Positions 25,922 through 36,445 are shown, counted from the first letter of the stretch. The stretch is DNA of 64,000 nt from Oscillospiraceae bacterium (GCA_017466865.1 JAFTTI010000021.1:62001-126000), one strand, 5' to 3'. Made by a program: numbers and translations. Notes: generated by a model not told the origin, from the letters alone.

Positions 25922-27103
25922 ATGAAAATCAATCTTGCCGTAATTTTCGGAGGAAAAAGCGTTGAACACGAAATTTCAATCATTTCAGCAGTTCAGGCTA
26001 TAACAAATCTCAATACCGAAAAATACAACATCATTCCCGTTTACATCACAAAATCGGGAGAGTTTTTTACAGGTGATTACTTAAAAGAAATCGAAGCTTT
26101 CAAGGATATTCCCATGACTCTTAAAAAGTGCAGAAAGGTTACATTCGTAGTTAATGAAGGAAAAACATTCCTTTCTGAAATTTCCTCAAAACTCTTTGCA
26201 GGAAAATACAATCAGGAAATAGATGTTGCTTTCCCCATTGTTCACGGAACAAATGTTGAAGACGGCGCTTTACAGGGTTATCTTCAGTCGGTAGGACTTC
26301 CTTATGTCGGATGTGATGTTTTATCTTCCGCTGTCGGAATGAATAAATATGTCATGAAAATCCTTCTCAAAGAAGCAGGTTTCCCCGTGCTTGACTGTTG
26401 CCGTTTCAGGCTTAAGGAAACAGAAAAACTTATCGACTGTATCCATAAAATCGAAAATAAGATAGGCTACCCCAATATCGTAAAGCCTGAAAATTTAGGC
26501 TCAAGCGTTGGTATCTCAAAGGCTGAAAACAGAAAAGAACTTGAAGAAGCCCTCACAACCGCTTTTGATTTTGCAGACACGGTAATCGTTGAAAGGGCAG
26601 TTCAGAACTTAAAGGAAATAAACTGTTCAGTTTTGGGCGATGTAAATGAAGCACAGGCTTCTGTTTTAGAAGAGCCTGTTCAGTCTGATAAAATACTCAG
26701 CTATAAAGACAAATATGTTTCAGGCGATAAATCAGGCGGAAGCAAGGGAATGGCAACCTTAAAGAGAAAAATCCCTGCCGAAATCCCCGATGAAACAGCA
26801 GAACAGATTAAGAAGATCGCGGTTGACGCATTCTGTCATCTCGGATGCAACGGTGTTTCAAGAATAGATTTTCTTATGGATACAAAAACAGGTGAGTTCT
26901 GGTTCAATGAAATCAATACAATCCCAGGTTCACTTTCATTCTACCTCTGGGAACCTACGGGAATGAAATATACAGAACTTTTAGACAGACTCGTATCCCT
27001 CGCCCTTAAAAGACACAGAACAAACGAAAGAATAAACTATTCTTATGATACAAACATTCTTTCACAGTGCGGTTCATTCGGAGCGAAAGGCTCAAAGATG
27101 TAA
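25922..27103 (+). CDS. ddl: D-alanine--D-alanine ligase
   Basis: 393-residue ATP-grasp ligase making D-Ala-D-Ala for peptidoglycan. Hallmarks: VIFGGKSVEHEISI (about 6-19), the IVKPENLGSSVGIS loop (about 190-203), the omega-loop region SYKDKYVSG and the metal site in FNEINTIPGS near 344-353. The KDKY stretch is more like D-Ala-D-Ala than D-Ala-D-Lac ligases. Start at 25922 behind GAGGTGG; a longer frame from 25895 overlaps the Mur ligase. Slightly long for Ddl. Confidence 0.92.
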   Translation: MKINLAVIFGGKSVEHEISIISAVQAITNLNTEKYNIIPVYITKSGEFFTGDYLKEIEAFKDIPMTLKKCRKVTFVVNEGKTFLSEISSKLFAGKYNQEIDVAFPIVHGTNVEDGALQGYLQSVGLPYVGCDVLSSAVGMNKYVMKILLKEAGFPVLDCCRFRLKETEKLIDCIHKIENKIGYPNIVKPENLGSSVGISKAENRKELEEALTTAFDFADTVIVERAVQNLKEINCSVLGDVNEAQASVLEEPVQSDKILSYKDKYVSGDKSGGSKGMATLKRKIPAEIPDETAEQIKKIAVDAFCHLGCNGVSRIDFLMDTKTGEFWFNEINTIPGSLSFYLWEPTGMKYTELLDRLVSLALKRHRTNERINYSYDTNILSQCGSFGAKGSKM

Positions 27104-27119
27104 TTAAAAGAGTGATTTT

Positions 27120-28457
27120 ATGAAGATAAAAAATCCGTTCGGAAAGCAGAGCACATCTGCCTTTCAGATGATAATAGTAAGCTTTCTGTGTATCATCCTT
27201 GTCGGAACGCTTCTTCTCCTTCTTCCGTTTGCAACGAAAGAGGGGAATACAACAACCTTTTCAGACGCTCTGTTCACCTCCGTTTCGGCAACCTGCGTAA
27301 CAGGGCTTACAGTAAAGGATACCGCAACTCACTGGACAGTTTTCGGTCAGGCGGTAATTCTTCTTCTTGTCCAGATAGGCGGTATGGGCGTTATCACAAT
27401 AAGCGTAGGACTTGTAGGACTTACGGGTAAAAAAATAGGCCTTCGCGAGAGAAGCACCATTCAGGAATCCATTTCTGCCCCTCAGCTTGGCGGAATAGTA
27501 AAGTTTATAGGCTTTATCATAAAAACAACGATAGTTATAGAAATTATAGGAACTTTACTTTTCCTGCCCGTTTTCTGTAAAGAATTCGGTGCTGTCGGAA
27601 TATGGTATGCATTCTTTCATTCGATTTCTGCGTTCTGTAGTTCGGGGTTTGACCTTATGGGCGTAAGGGGAGAATATTCTTCGCTTATGATTTTTGCCGA
27701 CAATGTCTATATGAATATAATTTTTATGACCCTTGTTTCTGTCGGCGGAATGGGATTTCTCACTTGGGAAGATATAAGAGAACATAAATTTCGTTTTAAA
27801 AAATATTCTTTACAGAGTAAAGTTATACTTATTGCATCATTAGTTCTTATAGTTATTCCTGCGATGTATTTCTTTATTTTTGAATACACAGATGTTTCAA
27901 TGGGAAAGAGGGTTTTATATTCACTTTTCCATTCTGTTTCAGCGAGAACAGCAGGCTTTTCGACAACCGATTTTTCAGCAATGAGCGACTCGGGAAAAGT
28001 TGTTACAATTGCTATGATGTTAGTCGGTGGTTCACCCGGGTCAACCGCGGGCGGAATGAAGGTTACAACAGTAACAGTTCTCATATTGGCGGCTTTTGCC
28101 GTATTCGGAAGAAAGAAAGATGTAAAGTGCCTTGACAGAAGATTACCCGAAGATGTTGTAAGAAGCTCGGGCGCGATATTCTTTATCTATATGGCACTTT
28201 TCATAACAAGTGCTGCAATAATAAGCAGAATTGAAAATCTGCCTATTCTGACCTGTCTTTTTGAAACAGGCTCCGCAACAGGAACAGCAGGTCTTACATT
28301 AGGGCTTACACCCCTTCTTTCAACACCATCAAGAATAATAATAATGTTTCTTATGTTTTTCGGAAGACTCGGTGGTCTTACAATGATTTATGCCGCACTT
28401 CCGTCAGGTTCGACAGAAGCAGCAAAAATGCCGCTTGAAAAAATAACAGTAGGATAA
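27120..28457 (+). CDS. Potassium uptake channel subunit TrkH/KtrB
   Basis: 445 aa, length typical of KtrB. Four pore-loop repeats each carry a selectivity-filter glycine: TCVTGL (about 58-63), CSSGFD, RTAGFS and GTAGLT. About ten membrane helices. It imports K+, usually with Na+, and is gated by the RCK-domain protein encoded 16 bases downstream. Part of the run from 23526, so K+ uptake and wall-precursor genes may be co-transcribed. Confidence 0.93.
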   Translation: MKIKNPFGKQSTSAFQMIIVSFLCIILVGTLLLLLPFATKEGNTTTFSDALFTSVSATCVTGLTVKDTATHWTVFGQAVILLLVQIGGMGVITISVGLVGLTGKKIGLRERSTIQESISAPQLGGIVKFIGFIIKTTIVIEIIGTLLFLPVFCKEFGAVGIWYAFFHSISAFCSSGFDLMGVRGEYSSLMIFADNVYMNIIFMTLVSVGGMGFLTWEDIREHKFRFKKYSLQSKVILIASLVLIVIPAMYFFIFEYTDVSMGKRVLYSLFHSVSARTAGFSTTDFSAMSDSGKVVTIAMMLVGGSPGSTAGGMKVTTVTVLILAAFAVFGRKKDVKCLDRRLPEDVVRSSGAIFFIYMALFITSAAIISRIENLPILTCLFETGSATGTAGLTLGLTPLLSTPSRIIIMFLMFFGRLGGLTMIYAALPSGSTEAAKMPLEKITVG

Positions 28458-28473
28458 AAAAGGAGTATTTTGT

Positions 28474-29121
28474 ATGGTATCCGTACTTATAATAGGCGTC
28501 GGTCAGTATGGCTCGCATATAGCAAAAAGAATGGAAGAACTGGGATGCGAGGTTATGGCTATCGACATAAACGAAGAACGCATAAACGACATTCTTCCTT
28601 TTGTTACAAGCGCACAGATAGGTGACAGTACAGATGATGATTTTCTTAAATCATTAGGTGTCAACAATTATGATGTATGCATAGTTTCTATAGGAGATAA
28701 TTTTCAGAATTCTCTAGAAACAACAGCGCTTTTAAAAGAACTCGGAGCGAAAAAGGTCATAGCGAGAGCGTCAAATGATGTTCAGATGAAATTCCTTCTC
28801 CGTAACGGTGCTGATGAAGTAGCATACCCCGAAAAACAGTCTGCTATGAGAATAGCAACAAAATATGCTTCTGAGAGTATTCTTGATTTTCTCGAACTTG
28901 ATGATAAATATTCGATCTATGAGATGAGAGTTCCATCGGAATGGGATGGCGAAAGTCTTTCCGACCTTGATATAAGAAAGAAATACAATGTCAACATAAT
29001 CGCTGTCAAAAGTGGCGATAAGGTTGAAGTGCCCTTCCATAACACAATTATGAGAAGCGGTGACATTGTCCTCGCGATAGGAGATATAGAAGAAATCCAG
29101 AAATGCTTTAAAGTGAAATAA
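28474..29121 (+). CDS. Potassium uptake regulatory subunit TrkA/KtrA
   Basis: 215 aa: an N-terminal RCK/TrkA-N Rossmann domain (GVGQYGSHIAKRM at about 7-19, with the nucleotide-binding Asp near residue 30) and a TrkA-C domain from about 140. It binds nucleotide at the cytoplasmic face of the KtrB channel and gates it. GGAG site precedes the ATG. Last gene of the run; followed by an unusual long-loop terminator at 29129-29204. Confidence 0.93.
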   Translation: MVSVLIIGVGQYGSHIAKRMEELGCEVMAIDINEERINDILPFVTSAQIGDSTDDDFLKSLGVNNYDVCIVSIGDNFQNSLETTALLKELGAKKVIARASNDVQMKFLLRNGADEVAYPEKQSAMRIATKYASESILDFLELDDKYSIYEMRVPSEWDGESLSDLDIRKKYNVNIIAVKSGDKVEVPFHNTIMRSGDIVLAIGDIEEIQKCFKVK

Positions 29122-29128
29122 AAAAATC

Positions 29129-29210
29129 CCGTGCTTTCTACTTCGTTAAACTCGCTCGGAATACCTGTGTATGCCGTCGCTCGTTTGCCTTGTATAAAGC
29201 ACGGTCTTTT
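29129..29210 (+). terminator. Long-loop terminator after trkA
   Basis: CCGTGCTTT (29129-29137) pairs with AAAGCACGG (29196-29204), then T-rich. The 58-base loop is unusually long and GC-richer than the surroundings, and holds two direct copies of TCGCTCG (29152-29158 and 29177-29183). Confidence 0.6.
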
Positions 29211-29215
29211 TGTTT

Positions 29216-29238
29216 ATCTGCCTCCACGGGCTCCGTGG
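29216..29238 (-). repeat. GAGCC-loop hairpin repeat, copy 5
   Basis: On the minus strand: stem CCACG, loop GAGCC, stem CGTGG, then AGGCAGAT. Lies just beyond the terminator of the minus-strand EamA gene. Confidence 0.55.
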
Positions 29239-29283
29239 TTGAAATACGGGCAATCTTTTTGCTATTATAAGTGATATAAAATA

Positions 29284-29314
29284 AAACAACTCCCATATGG
29301 GAGTTGTTTTTTAC
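29284..29314. terminator. Bidirectional terminator
   Basis: AACAACTCCC / GGGAGTTGTT stem with 4-base loop and T-rich tail; terminates the minus-strand EamA gene. Confidence 0.85.
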
Positions 29315-29319
29315 TTGTT

Positions 29320-30252
29320 CTAAGATTTATCCTTGTGGTAGTTTACAACAAAAATCCCCGTGCATACAAGTATTAAAGAAAGAAGACTGTTGATACTCAT
29401 AGCCTCGGCAACTTCTCCTAAGAAAACCGCCGAAAGCAATACTCCGAAAATCTGTTTTGTGAAACCATATACAGATATTTCAGAAACGGGATTGTGCTTT
29501 AAAAGCAGCGACCATAAAGTATAAGCCGCAGCTGAAATAAACGCAAGATAAAGCATAAGAATTACCGATGAAGCACCGCTGAAAGTTATCCGTCCGCCTA
29601 AAGAAAATCCCACTGTCGCAAGAATAATTCCACCTATAAAAAACTGCCATCCGCTGAGCATCATAGGGTTGTCATCTTTTGAAAATTTCTTCATTATAAC
29701 CGATGAAAAAGCCGATGCAACTGTTGAAATAAGAATAAATCCCTCGCCCATGAGTGTGAACGAAAAGTCATATGAAAATCCGTTCATATTGATAATCATA
29801 ATGCCTATGAATCCTATTATACAGCCGACTATTTTCTTAACGGTGAGGTTTTCAAGTTTAAATATAACCGCCGAAAGAATAAGTGTTATAAAAACGCTTG
29901 TTCCTATAATAACAGATGCCTTAACACCCGATGTTCTCGCGAGTCCTATATAATAGAAGAAATACTGTATAACCGTCTGGAAAAGTGAAATTATAAAAAC
30001 TTTGCCGATACTTTTTTTCTTCGGATAAAGAACTTTTTTCGATATAATGGATGTTATTATGATAACCATAATACCAGCCGTTGCAAAGCGTATTCCTGCA
30101 AAAAGAAGTTGTGAACCTATATCGTCAGAGGGAATACCGAATAGATGAAAACCTTTTTTAACAGCAGGAAAAGCGCTTCCCCATAACATACAGCAGAAAA
30201 GGCTCAGAAGGCATACAAAAACGGGTTTTTTGAGAATGTTTTTCTTTTCCAT
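29320..30252 (-). CDS. EamA/DMT-family transporter
   Basis: 310 aa with ten helices in two EamA repeats. The first helix (VCLLSLFCCMLWGSAFPAVKKG) carries the WGSAFP signature. It differs from the EamA protein at 6077-7000 in sequence, so they are separate family members rather than recent copies. Substrate unknown. It has its own terminator and lies downstream of the RR-HK-HtrA operon, which ends in a separate hairpin, so it is probably transcribed alone. Confidence 0.88.
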   Translation of the reverse strand: MEKKNILKKPVFVCLLSLFCCMLWGSAFPAVKKGFHLFGIPSDDIGSQLLFAGIRFATAGIMVIIITSIISKKVLYPKKKSIGKVFIISLFQTVIQYFFYYIGLARTSGVKASVIIGTSVFITLILSAVIFKLENLTVKKIVGCIIGFIGIMIINMNGFSYDFSFTLMGEGFILISTVASAFSSVIMKKFSKDDNPMMLSGWQFFIGGIILATVGFSLGGRITFSGASSVILMLYLAFISAAAYTLWSLLLKHNPVSEISVYGFTKQIFGVLLSAVFLGEVAEAMSINSLLSLILVCTGIFVVNYHKDKS

Positions 30253-30272
30253 AAATAAAAATCCTTATAAAT

Positions 30273-30303
30273 AAATCAAGGGCACATTTTTTGTACCCTT
30301 GAA
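30273..30303 (-). terminator. Terminator of the RR-HK-HtrA operon
   Basis: Minus strand TCAAGGGTACA / TGTGCCCTTGA with a short A-rich loop and a TTTATTTAT tail. Confidence 0.7.
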
Positions 30304-30307
30304 TTTT

Positions 30308-31801
30308 TTATTCTTTGAGTTCGCCGAGTTTAAAGGAAATCGTGTGTGTTGACTTGTTTCCTTCTTCATCATATCTTACGATTACAGCAGTAGCGGTATC
30401 ACCGGGGCCGTATCCTTCAAGGGCGTCAAGAACAGTCTGTGAACTGTAAACTTCATCCCCGTTTATTTTTATGATTATATCACCCGGTTGAATATCTTTA
30501 CTTGCTATGTCGCAATCTTCTGCAACCTCTGCAATATAAAGCCCTGCAATTCTTCCGCTCTGTTCTGCAACCTGTGGCGAAACGGGAGTATATGTTATAC
30601 CAACTCTCGGTCTGCCTGTAACATATCCTGTCTTTATTATGTCGTTTATAACAGGGATAGCCTCGTTTATCGAAATTGCAAATGTAAGATTTTCAAGGTC
30701 TGAATTTATACCTGTGTATTTAAAGTTGTTTATTCCTATAACCTGAGCATATTCGTTTACAAGTGGGCCACCTGAATTCCCCGGATTTACAGATGCGTCA
30801 GTCTGGATATAGTTCATTTCATAACTGTTCTGATTAAGCTGTAAAGTTCTGTTAAGACCTGAAACATATCCGCCCGTAAATGTGTTTGAGAAAACACCGC
30901 CCGAATATCCTATTGCATAAACTCTTTCACCGATGATTATATCATCTGAATTACCAAGCTGTGCAGGAACAAAATCTTTCTTATCGGTAATCATTTTAAG
31001 AACGGCAAGGTCTGTTTTAGTGTCCTTTCCGACAAGCGCAAGGTCATAGATTTCACCGTCTGTGGTCATTGCCTTTATAACATAAGCACCCGTTATAACA
31101 TGTTCATTCGTAACTATGTAACCATCGTTTGTAAGGATAATCCCCGAACCTGCGGACTGCTGTCTGCCGTCCTTTGAAACACTCGCTCTTATGCTAACAA
31201 CAGAAGGAACAATCTCTCTGTAAACACCCTCTGATGTAAATGTTCCGTTAGCGTTGTAATAGCGGTTATATGAATCGGGTTTATCCGAATTTGAAATTTC
31301 GTGTTTATCAGATGTTGCATCAGGGTCTGCCTGCTGAAGTTCATCCTTGAATTCAAATCCATAGATGTCATCGCCATAGCCCTTGTTATCTTTGTTGTCT
31401 TTGTCTTTCTTATCTTCAGAATCTTTCTTTGAATCCGAATCATCTTCGTTGTCTTTGTCTTCGTCATCTTCAGATTCCGAAATGCTTTCTTCAGGTTCTT
31501 CATAAACACTTGCGAATGAATCGTTTATCGAAAGAAATCCAAAAAGAAATACAAAAATACCTATTATGCAAGTTGATATAACAGAGAGTGCGATTATTCC
31601 GCTTTTTCTTTTCTTTTTGCCTGTTGTTTCAAGATTCTGCGGAACAAACTCTGCAAATTTCGATTCTGCGTCAGGATTATTCATATCCCTTGGCAGAGGA
31701 TATTTCTGATAGAAACTTTCCTGTTCGAAATAATCCTTATGTGGCTTTTCTTCAGGAACATTATTCTGAATGGGATTTTCACCATTATAATTATAATCCA
31801 T
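30308..31801 (-). CDS. HtrA/DegP-type membrane serine protease
   Basis: 497 aa. Cytoplasmic head (1-65), one membrane helix (67-91), a highly charged Asp/Glu/Lys linker (about 101-145), trypsin-like domain with catalytic His234 (TNEHVITG), Asp264 (TDLAVLK) and Ser343 (GNSGGP), and a C-terminal PDZ domain (about 395-490). HtrA proteases degrade or refold misfolded exported proteins at the outer face of the membrane. Start at 31801 is set by AAAGGAGAAG; the ATG overlaps the end of the kinase gene by 11 bases. Expression is therefore coupled to the two-component system upstream. Confidence 0.93.
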   Translation of the reverse strand: MDYNYNGENPIQNNVPEEKPHKDYFEQESFYQKYPLPRDMNNPDAESKFAEFVPQNLETTGKKKRKSGIIALSVISTCIIGIFVFLFGFLSINDSFASVYEEPEESISESEDDEDKDNEDDSDSKKDSEDKKDKDNKDNKGYGDDIYGFEFKDELQQADPDATSDKHEISNSDKPDSYNRYYNANGTFTSEGVYREIVPSVVSIRASVSKDGRQQSAGSGIILTNDGYIVTNEHVITGAYVIKAMTTDGEIYDLALVGKDTKTDLAVLKMITDKKDFVPAQLGNSDDIIIGERVYAIGYSGGVFSNTFTGGYVSGLNRTLQLNQNSYEMNYIQTDASVNPGNSGGPLVNEYAQVIGINNFKYTGINSDLENLTFAISINEAIPVINDIIKTGYVTGRPRVGITYTPVSPQVAEQSGRIAGLYIAEVAEDCDIASKDIQPGDIIIKINGDEVYSSQTVLDALEGYGPGDTATAVIVRYDEEGNKSTHTISFKLGELKE

Positions 31802-33248
31802 CTTCTTCTCCTTTACGCTTTCTGTCGGGTTTTCTGTTTGATGTTTTAAGACCAAACGAGAATTCTGTATATTCGCCGGGTTTACTCTTTACTATAATGT
31901 GTCCATCGTGAAGGTTTACTATCGAGCGTACAATAGCAAGACCTAAACCGACACCTGTTTTATCCTTACCGTGAGATTCGTCTGTTTTATAGAATCTTTC
32001 AAAAACCTTTGGTATTTCTTCTTCGGTAAGTCCACCACCACTGTTTCTTACAGCAACATAGGTCTTTCCGCCTTCCTTTGTGAAAGAAAAGGCTATATAT
32101 CCACCTATATCGACAAACTTTATCGCGTTTTCAATAAGATTATAGATTATCTGCTGAACAAGGTCGCTGTCTGCGATGATGTAATGCGGGGGAGAGTCAA
32201 GACCTAAAACGTCAACATGTCTGTCTGTGATTCTCTTTTCAAAAAGGAATACTGTCTTTATCGTGAGTGCAGTTATATCAAATTCTTCCTGCTTCATCTT
32301 GATTTCGCCCGACTCATATTTTGAAATGTTGAGCATTGAGCGCACCATTCTCGAAAGACGGTTTATTTCTTCTGAAACTATTGTCAAATACTGCTTGTGC
32401 ATCTCGGGAGGAATTGTTCCGTCTAAAATTCCGTCAACAAATCCGCCGATACTTGTCATAGGAGTTTTGAGTTCGTGCGATACATTCGCAACAAAACTCT
32501 TTCTCGAACTTTCAAGCCCTTCAAGAGAGTTTGCCATATTGTTCATAGCGGCGGCAAGTTCACCGAATTCATCACTGTCTGTGATTTTCAGTTTTTCTGA
32601 AAAATCACCCTTACCGAAACGCTCTGCTGCCTTCATCATATCGCTTACAGGTTTCATCATATCTCTTGTAACAAAATAAAGAATTACAAAAGTTATCGCT
32701 GTTGATATTACGAAAACAGAAACGAATGTTTTGATTATGTCTGTAACAAGGTTGTTATAATCGTCTATTGCTGTGTATATGATTATAAAGAATTCTCCCT
32801 TTTCTGTGTAAACAGGGAGAGAGAATGAGAAAACTCTCTTTCCGAAGAAATCTTCAAGAGTAGAACCTGACGAGAACGAACCTTCAGAAGGAGTATTCTG
32901 TATAACAGAATTATCGAGCATTTTATATAGCTGTTCGCTGTCTGTTGAAACAAGACATTTTCCGGTTGCCGCCTCAACGACAGACATATCATAATCGGGA
33001 ACAACATCAAGATATTCGGTTTGTTTATCAAGAGCCGTTATGCCTTCTTCTGTTTCAAGGTTGTTTTCGTTTATACATATTTCTATGCTGTGCGAAAGAA
33101 CCTCTGCTGTTTCAGAAAGCGACATTCTGATGTCATTCTTATATACATTTATAACAGTTATCGCAATAACTGTTCCTATACATATAATACTTGAAAGTAT
33201 AACTGCGGCACAGAGAGAAAAATATTTTGTTATCATTCTGTTTTTCAT
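31791..33248 (-). CDS. Sensor histidine kinase
   Basis: 485 aa: TM1 (10-34), an extracytoplasmic sensor of about 135 residues with no recognised fold, TM2 (172-194), HAMP, HisKA with the phospho-acceptor His258 in SHELKTP, and an HATPase domain with N, G1 and G2 boxes (NLIENAIKF, GLGLAIVR). It should phosphorylate the response regulator encoded just upstream. The operon RR-HK-HtrA is reminiscent of CssRS/HtrA secretion-stress control in Bacillus, which is an analogy only. GAAAGGTGG precedes the ATG. Confidence 0.92.
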   Translation of the reverse strand: MKNRMITKYFSLCAAVILSSIICIGTVIAITVINVYKNDIRMSLSETAEVLSHSIEICINENNLETEEGITALDKQTEYLDVVPDYDMSVVEAATGKCLVSTDSEQLYKMLDNSVIQNTPSEGSFSSGSTLEDFFGKRVFSFSLPVYTEKGEFFIIIYTAIDDYNNLVTDIIKTFVSVFVISTAITFVILYFVTRDMMKPVSDMMKAAERFGKGDFSEKLKITDSDEFGELAAAMNNMANSLEGLESSRKSFVANVSHELKTPMTSIGGFVDGILDGTIPPEMHKQYLTIVSEEINRLSRMVRSMLNISKYESGEIKMKQEEFDITALTIKTVFLFEKRITDRHVDVLGLDSPPHYIIADSDLVQQIIYNLIENAIKFVDIGGYIAFSFTKEGGKTYVAVRNSGGGLTEEEIPKVFERFYKTDESHGKDKTGVGLGLAIVRSIVNLHDGHIIVKSKPGEYTEFSFGLKTSNRKPDRKRKGEEDGL

Positions 33249-33282
33249 TTTTCTGCGCCACCTTTCTTGTTTTAATTAAAGA

Positions 33283-33304
33283 GAGCCGATTATTTAATCG
33301 GCTC
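33283..33304 (-). terminator. Hairpin across the response regulator stop codon
   Basis: GAGCCGATTA / TAATCGGCTC, 10 bp with a 2-base loop, followed on the minus strand only by TCTTTAATT. It lies inside the operon and would give partial termination or mRNA stabilisation. Confidence 0.5.
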
Positions 33305-33994
33305 TTCTGTAGTTTCAAATTTATAACCTACGCCCCATACGGTTTTGAGTACCCATTTGTCAGATACCCCTTCGAGCTTTTCGCGAAGGCGCTTTATATG
33401 AACGTCAATCGTTCTTGAATCGCCGTAATATTCAAAGCCCCATACTTCATCAAGAAGCTGATCTCTTGTATAAACTCTGTTGGGATTTGAAGCAAGATAG
33501 AAAAGAAGTTCAAGTTCCTTAGGGGGAGTATCGAGAACTTTTCCGTCAACTTTGAGTTCGTATCTTGTCATATTTACCTGAAGCTTATCATAAGAAACTT
33601 CTTTTGATTCTGTTTCAGGAGCAGTCTGTCCTGCTCTGCGGTAAACCGCCTTTATTCTTGCAACAACTTCCTTTGCATCAAAGGGCTTTACTATGTAGTC
33701 GTCAGCACCGAGTTCAAGACCTAAAACCTTATCGAAAGTTTCTGATTTTGCAGTAACCATAAGTATCGGAACATTTGATTTTTTTCTGATTTCTCTGCAA
33801 ACCTGCCAACCGTCCATAACGGGAAGCATAATGTCAAGAAGAATGACATCGGGCTTTGTTGCATTGAATTTTTCAATACCTTTTTCGCCGTCATGTGCGA
33901 GAATAACTGTATATCCTTCTTTCTCAAGATAAATTCTGAGTAATTCGCAGATGTTGATGTCATCATCAACAACAAGAATCTTTTCGAGTGCCAT
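33290..33994 (-). CDS. OmpR/PhoB-family response regulator
   Basis: 234 aa. Receiver domain with acidic pocket Asp10-12, phospho-acceptor Asp54 (LLDIMLP) and the KPF lysine, then a winged-helix DNA-binding domain (about 135-230; WGVGYKFE near the end). It is the first gene of the RR-HK-HtrA operon. Its upstream region (34056-34076) carries two tandem copies of a TTGTRAACA sequence spaced one helical turn, the kind of site OmpR-family dimers bind, so autoregulation is plausible. GAGGGGAAGG precedes the ATG. Confidence 0.92.
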   Translation of the reverse strand: MALEKILVVDDDINICELLRIYLEKEGYTVILAHDGEKGIEKFNATKPDVILLDIMLPVMDGWQVCREIRKKSNVPILMVTAKSETFDKVLGLELGADDYIVKPFDAKEVVARIKAVYRRAGQTAPETESKEVSYDKLQVNMTRYELKVDGKVLDTPPKELELLFYLASNPNRVYTRDQLLDEVWGFEYYGDSRTIDVHIKRLREKLEGVSDKWVLKTVWGVGYKFETTEEPIK

Positions 33995-34055
33995 TTAAGC
34001 CTTCCCCTCTCTAAAAATATTCACAATAACATTATACTTTATTTATAATTACTAA

Positions 34056-34076
34056 TTGTGAACAAATTGTAAACAA
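34056..34076. promoter_or_regulatory. Tandem TTGTRAACAA site, copy A
   Basis: TTGTGAACAA (34056-34065) and TTGTAAACAA (34067-34076), spaced 11 bases start to start. Read on the minus strand it is TTTACA-5-TTCACA, similar to the repeats bound by PhoP-type OmpR-family regulators. Lies between the RR-HK-HtrA start and the groESL promoter. Confidence 0.5.
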
Positions 34077-34175
34077 TACTTCTTGTAAAAATAGTTATAT
34101 GATAACAAATATAATAAAATGCAGTTTGTAATTTTTGTGTATAATTACAAAAAATATAAAAATGACACTTTTCAC

Positions 34176-34204
34176 TTGCATTTTCATATTAAAGTAAGTA
34201 AAAT
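34176..34204 (+). promoter_or_regulatory. groESL promoter
   Basis: TTGCAT, 17 bases, TAAAAT; the CIRCE operator begins six bases downstream. Confidence 0.75.
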
Positions 34205-34209
34205 AGTTA

Positions 34210-34236
34210 TTAGCACTCGTACCCTTTGAGTGCTAA
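34210..34236 (+). promoter_or_regulatory. CIRCE operator (HrcA site)
   Basis: Perfect TTAGCACTC, nine bases, GAGTGCTAA, the canonical CIRCE element bound by the HrcA repressor. It lies in the groESL leader right after the promoter, so heat-shock control by HrcA is expected. Confidence 0.97.
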
Positions 34237-34258
34237 TAAGAGTTTATAATCAATTTAA

Positions 34259-34549
<291 letters not shown>

Positions 34550-34572
34550 ATTTTATCTACTATTATATATAA

Positions 34573-36216
<1,644 letters not shown>

Positions 36217-36232
36217 TCCCATCTGTAAACAT

Positions 36233-36266
36233 AAAAATCCCTGTCATAACGGCAGGGATTTTTTAA
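36233..36266 (+). terminator. groESL terminator
   Basis: AAATCCCTG / CAGGGATTT stem with 9-base loop and T-run. Confidence 0.85.
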
Positions 36267-36267
36267 A

Positions 36268-36288
36268 TTGTAAACAAATTGTGAACAT
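36268..36288. promoter_or_regulatory. Tandem TTGTRAACA site, copy B
   Basis: TTGTAAACAA (36268-36277) and TTGTGAACAT (36279-36288), again 11 bases apart, same two half-sites as copy A in swapped order. It ends 22 bases before the SigD -35 of the flagellin gene. Confidence 0.5.
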
Positions 36289-36310
36289 TAAAATTTTTTC
36301 AAAAAAAGAC

Positions 36311-36337
36311 TAAAGTTTGGAAAAACTCGGTCGATAT
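36311..36337 (+). promoter_or_regulatory. SigD (sigma-28) promoter of flagellin
   Basis: TAAA (36311-36314), 15 bases, GTCGATAT (36330-36337), matching the TAAA-N15-GCCGATAT motility sigma consensus at all but one position. Confidence 0.85.
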
Positions 36338-36345
36338 AATAGACA

Positions 36346-36445
36346 GAAGTTGAAACACACCGGTTAAACGGTGGGGCAAAAGCCGAAGCGCAATAAGGTT
36401 TTTGCCAACTTTCTACTACATTAAATTAGTCGAAAAGATTTCGAC
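36346..36445 (+). ncRNA. Structured flagellin mRNA leader (unassigned)
   Basis: The ~125-base leader folds as a possible three-way junction: closing arms AAGTTG / CAACTT (about 36347-36352 with 36406-36411), hairpin CACCG / CGGTG (36358-36373), and a 10-bp stem GGCAAAAGCC / GGTTTTTGCC (36375-36384 with 36397-36406, one G-U). A separate perfect hairpin GTCGAAA / TTTCGAC (36429-36445) precedes the AGGAGG site. I could not match it to a known riboswitch class. No terminator is formed within it. Confidence 0.55.

Noticed and set aside
34056-34076. Rex (redox) operator
   Set aside because: Rex sites are inverted TTGTGAA-N4-TTCACAA repeats; here the half-sites are direct repeats with 11-base spacing.
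36346-36445. c-di-GMP-I or -II riboswitch in the flagellin leader
   Set aside because: The conserved GGNCA/AAAGCC-type core arrangement and tetraloop-receptor layout are not found; similarity is limited to short GC-rich strings.
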